This document shows, piece by piece, positions 5,434 through 5,482 of a DNA stretch of 5,482 nt (position 1 is its first letter; every line of letters starts with the position of its first letter). Source of the stretch: Veillonella parvula (GTDB lineage: Bacteria > Bacillota > Negativicutes > Veillonellales > Veillonellaceae); assembly GCA_947096075.1 (NCBI GenBank), contig CAMUQE010000124.1, positions 1 through 5,482 of the forward strand. The letters run 5' to 3'. The notes beneath the pieces were generated by a model. The model was not told the DNA's origin, made no database searches, and saw nothing but the letters and a program-made list of their open reading frames with translations. A program made the translations under genes and the position numbers.

Positions 5434-5482
5434 AAATAAATTATACGCTCGAAAACAGTAAAAAGAGATAAAAATAACGGAT

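Larger units (their letters stand above)
5176..5482. other. 307-base region upstream of the DUF438 gene
   Basis: No gene is supported here. The stretch holds the ribosome binding site and possible promoter of the minus-strand gene, an AGGTC/GACCT dyad, the 8-bp palindrome CGATATCG (5312-5319), the TTTTGAA/TTCAAAA sites and the three 17-bp repeats. The last 49 bases are AT-rich with no clear signal. Whether the next gene outside the window is divergent cannot be seen. Confidence 0.6.

Overview
The window reads as chromosomal DNA from a low-GC, Gram-negative-type Firmicute. The three protein families, the moderate AT bias and the terminator style fit Negativicutes, most likely Veillonella or a close relative. 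That assignment is an impression from protein families and composition, not from a database match.

There are three well-supported genes. (1) Positions 113-1465, minus strand: a GltD/GltA-type iron-sulfur flavoprotein, annotated as NADPH-dependent glutamate synthase small subunit-like, with the Nfn large subunit as the main alternative. It appears to be a single-gene transcript: a sigma-70 type promoter about 170 bases upstream, a long foldable 5' leader, a strong ribosome binding site, and a hairpin terminator 13 bases past the stop codon. (2) Positions 2084-3271, plus strand: a PLP-dependent MalY/PatB-type aminotransferase or C-S lyase (cystathionine beta-lyase family). It has its own promoter and runs divergently from gene 1. 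(3) Positions 3532-5175, minus strand: a 547-residue DUF1858-DUF438-hemerythrin-like-PAS protein, probably a cytosolic sensor or metal/redox protein of unknown function. It is convergent with gene 2.

The spaces between genes hold most of the unusual material. The 618-base divergent region (1466-2083) contains the gene 1 leader, an orphan minus-strand terminator with a possible promoter upstream (a candidate small RNA), and a perfect 9-bp inverted repeat upstream of the gene 2 promoter. The convergent region (3272-3531) contains a hairpin with 15-bp perfect arms, the shared terminator. It also holds five decayed tandem units of about 26 bp, the last of which overlaps the 3' end of gene 3. The region upstream of gene 3 (5176-5482) carries three tandem 17-bp direct repeats, a TTTTGAA/TTCAAAA dyad with an extra half-site, and an AGGTC/GACCT dyad, which together suggest a heavily regulated promoter.

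The genes do not form a known pathway or operon. Amino-nitrogen/NADPH metabolism, sulfur amino acid breakdown and an iron-oxygen/NO-type sensor could all bear on redox physiology in an anaerobe, but that link is inference. I see no mobile element, CRISPR array, tRNA or rRNA, and no convincing new multi-gene system.
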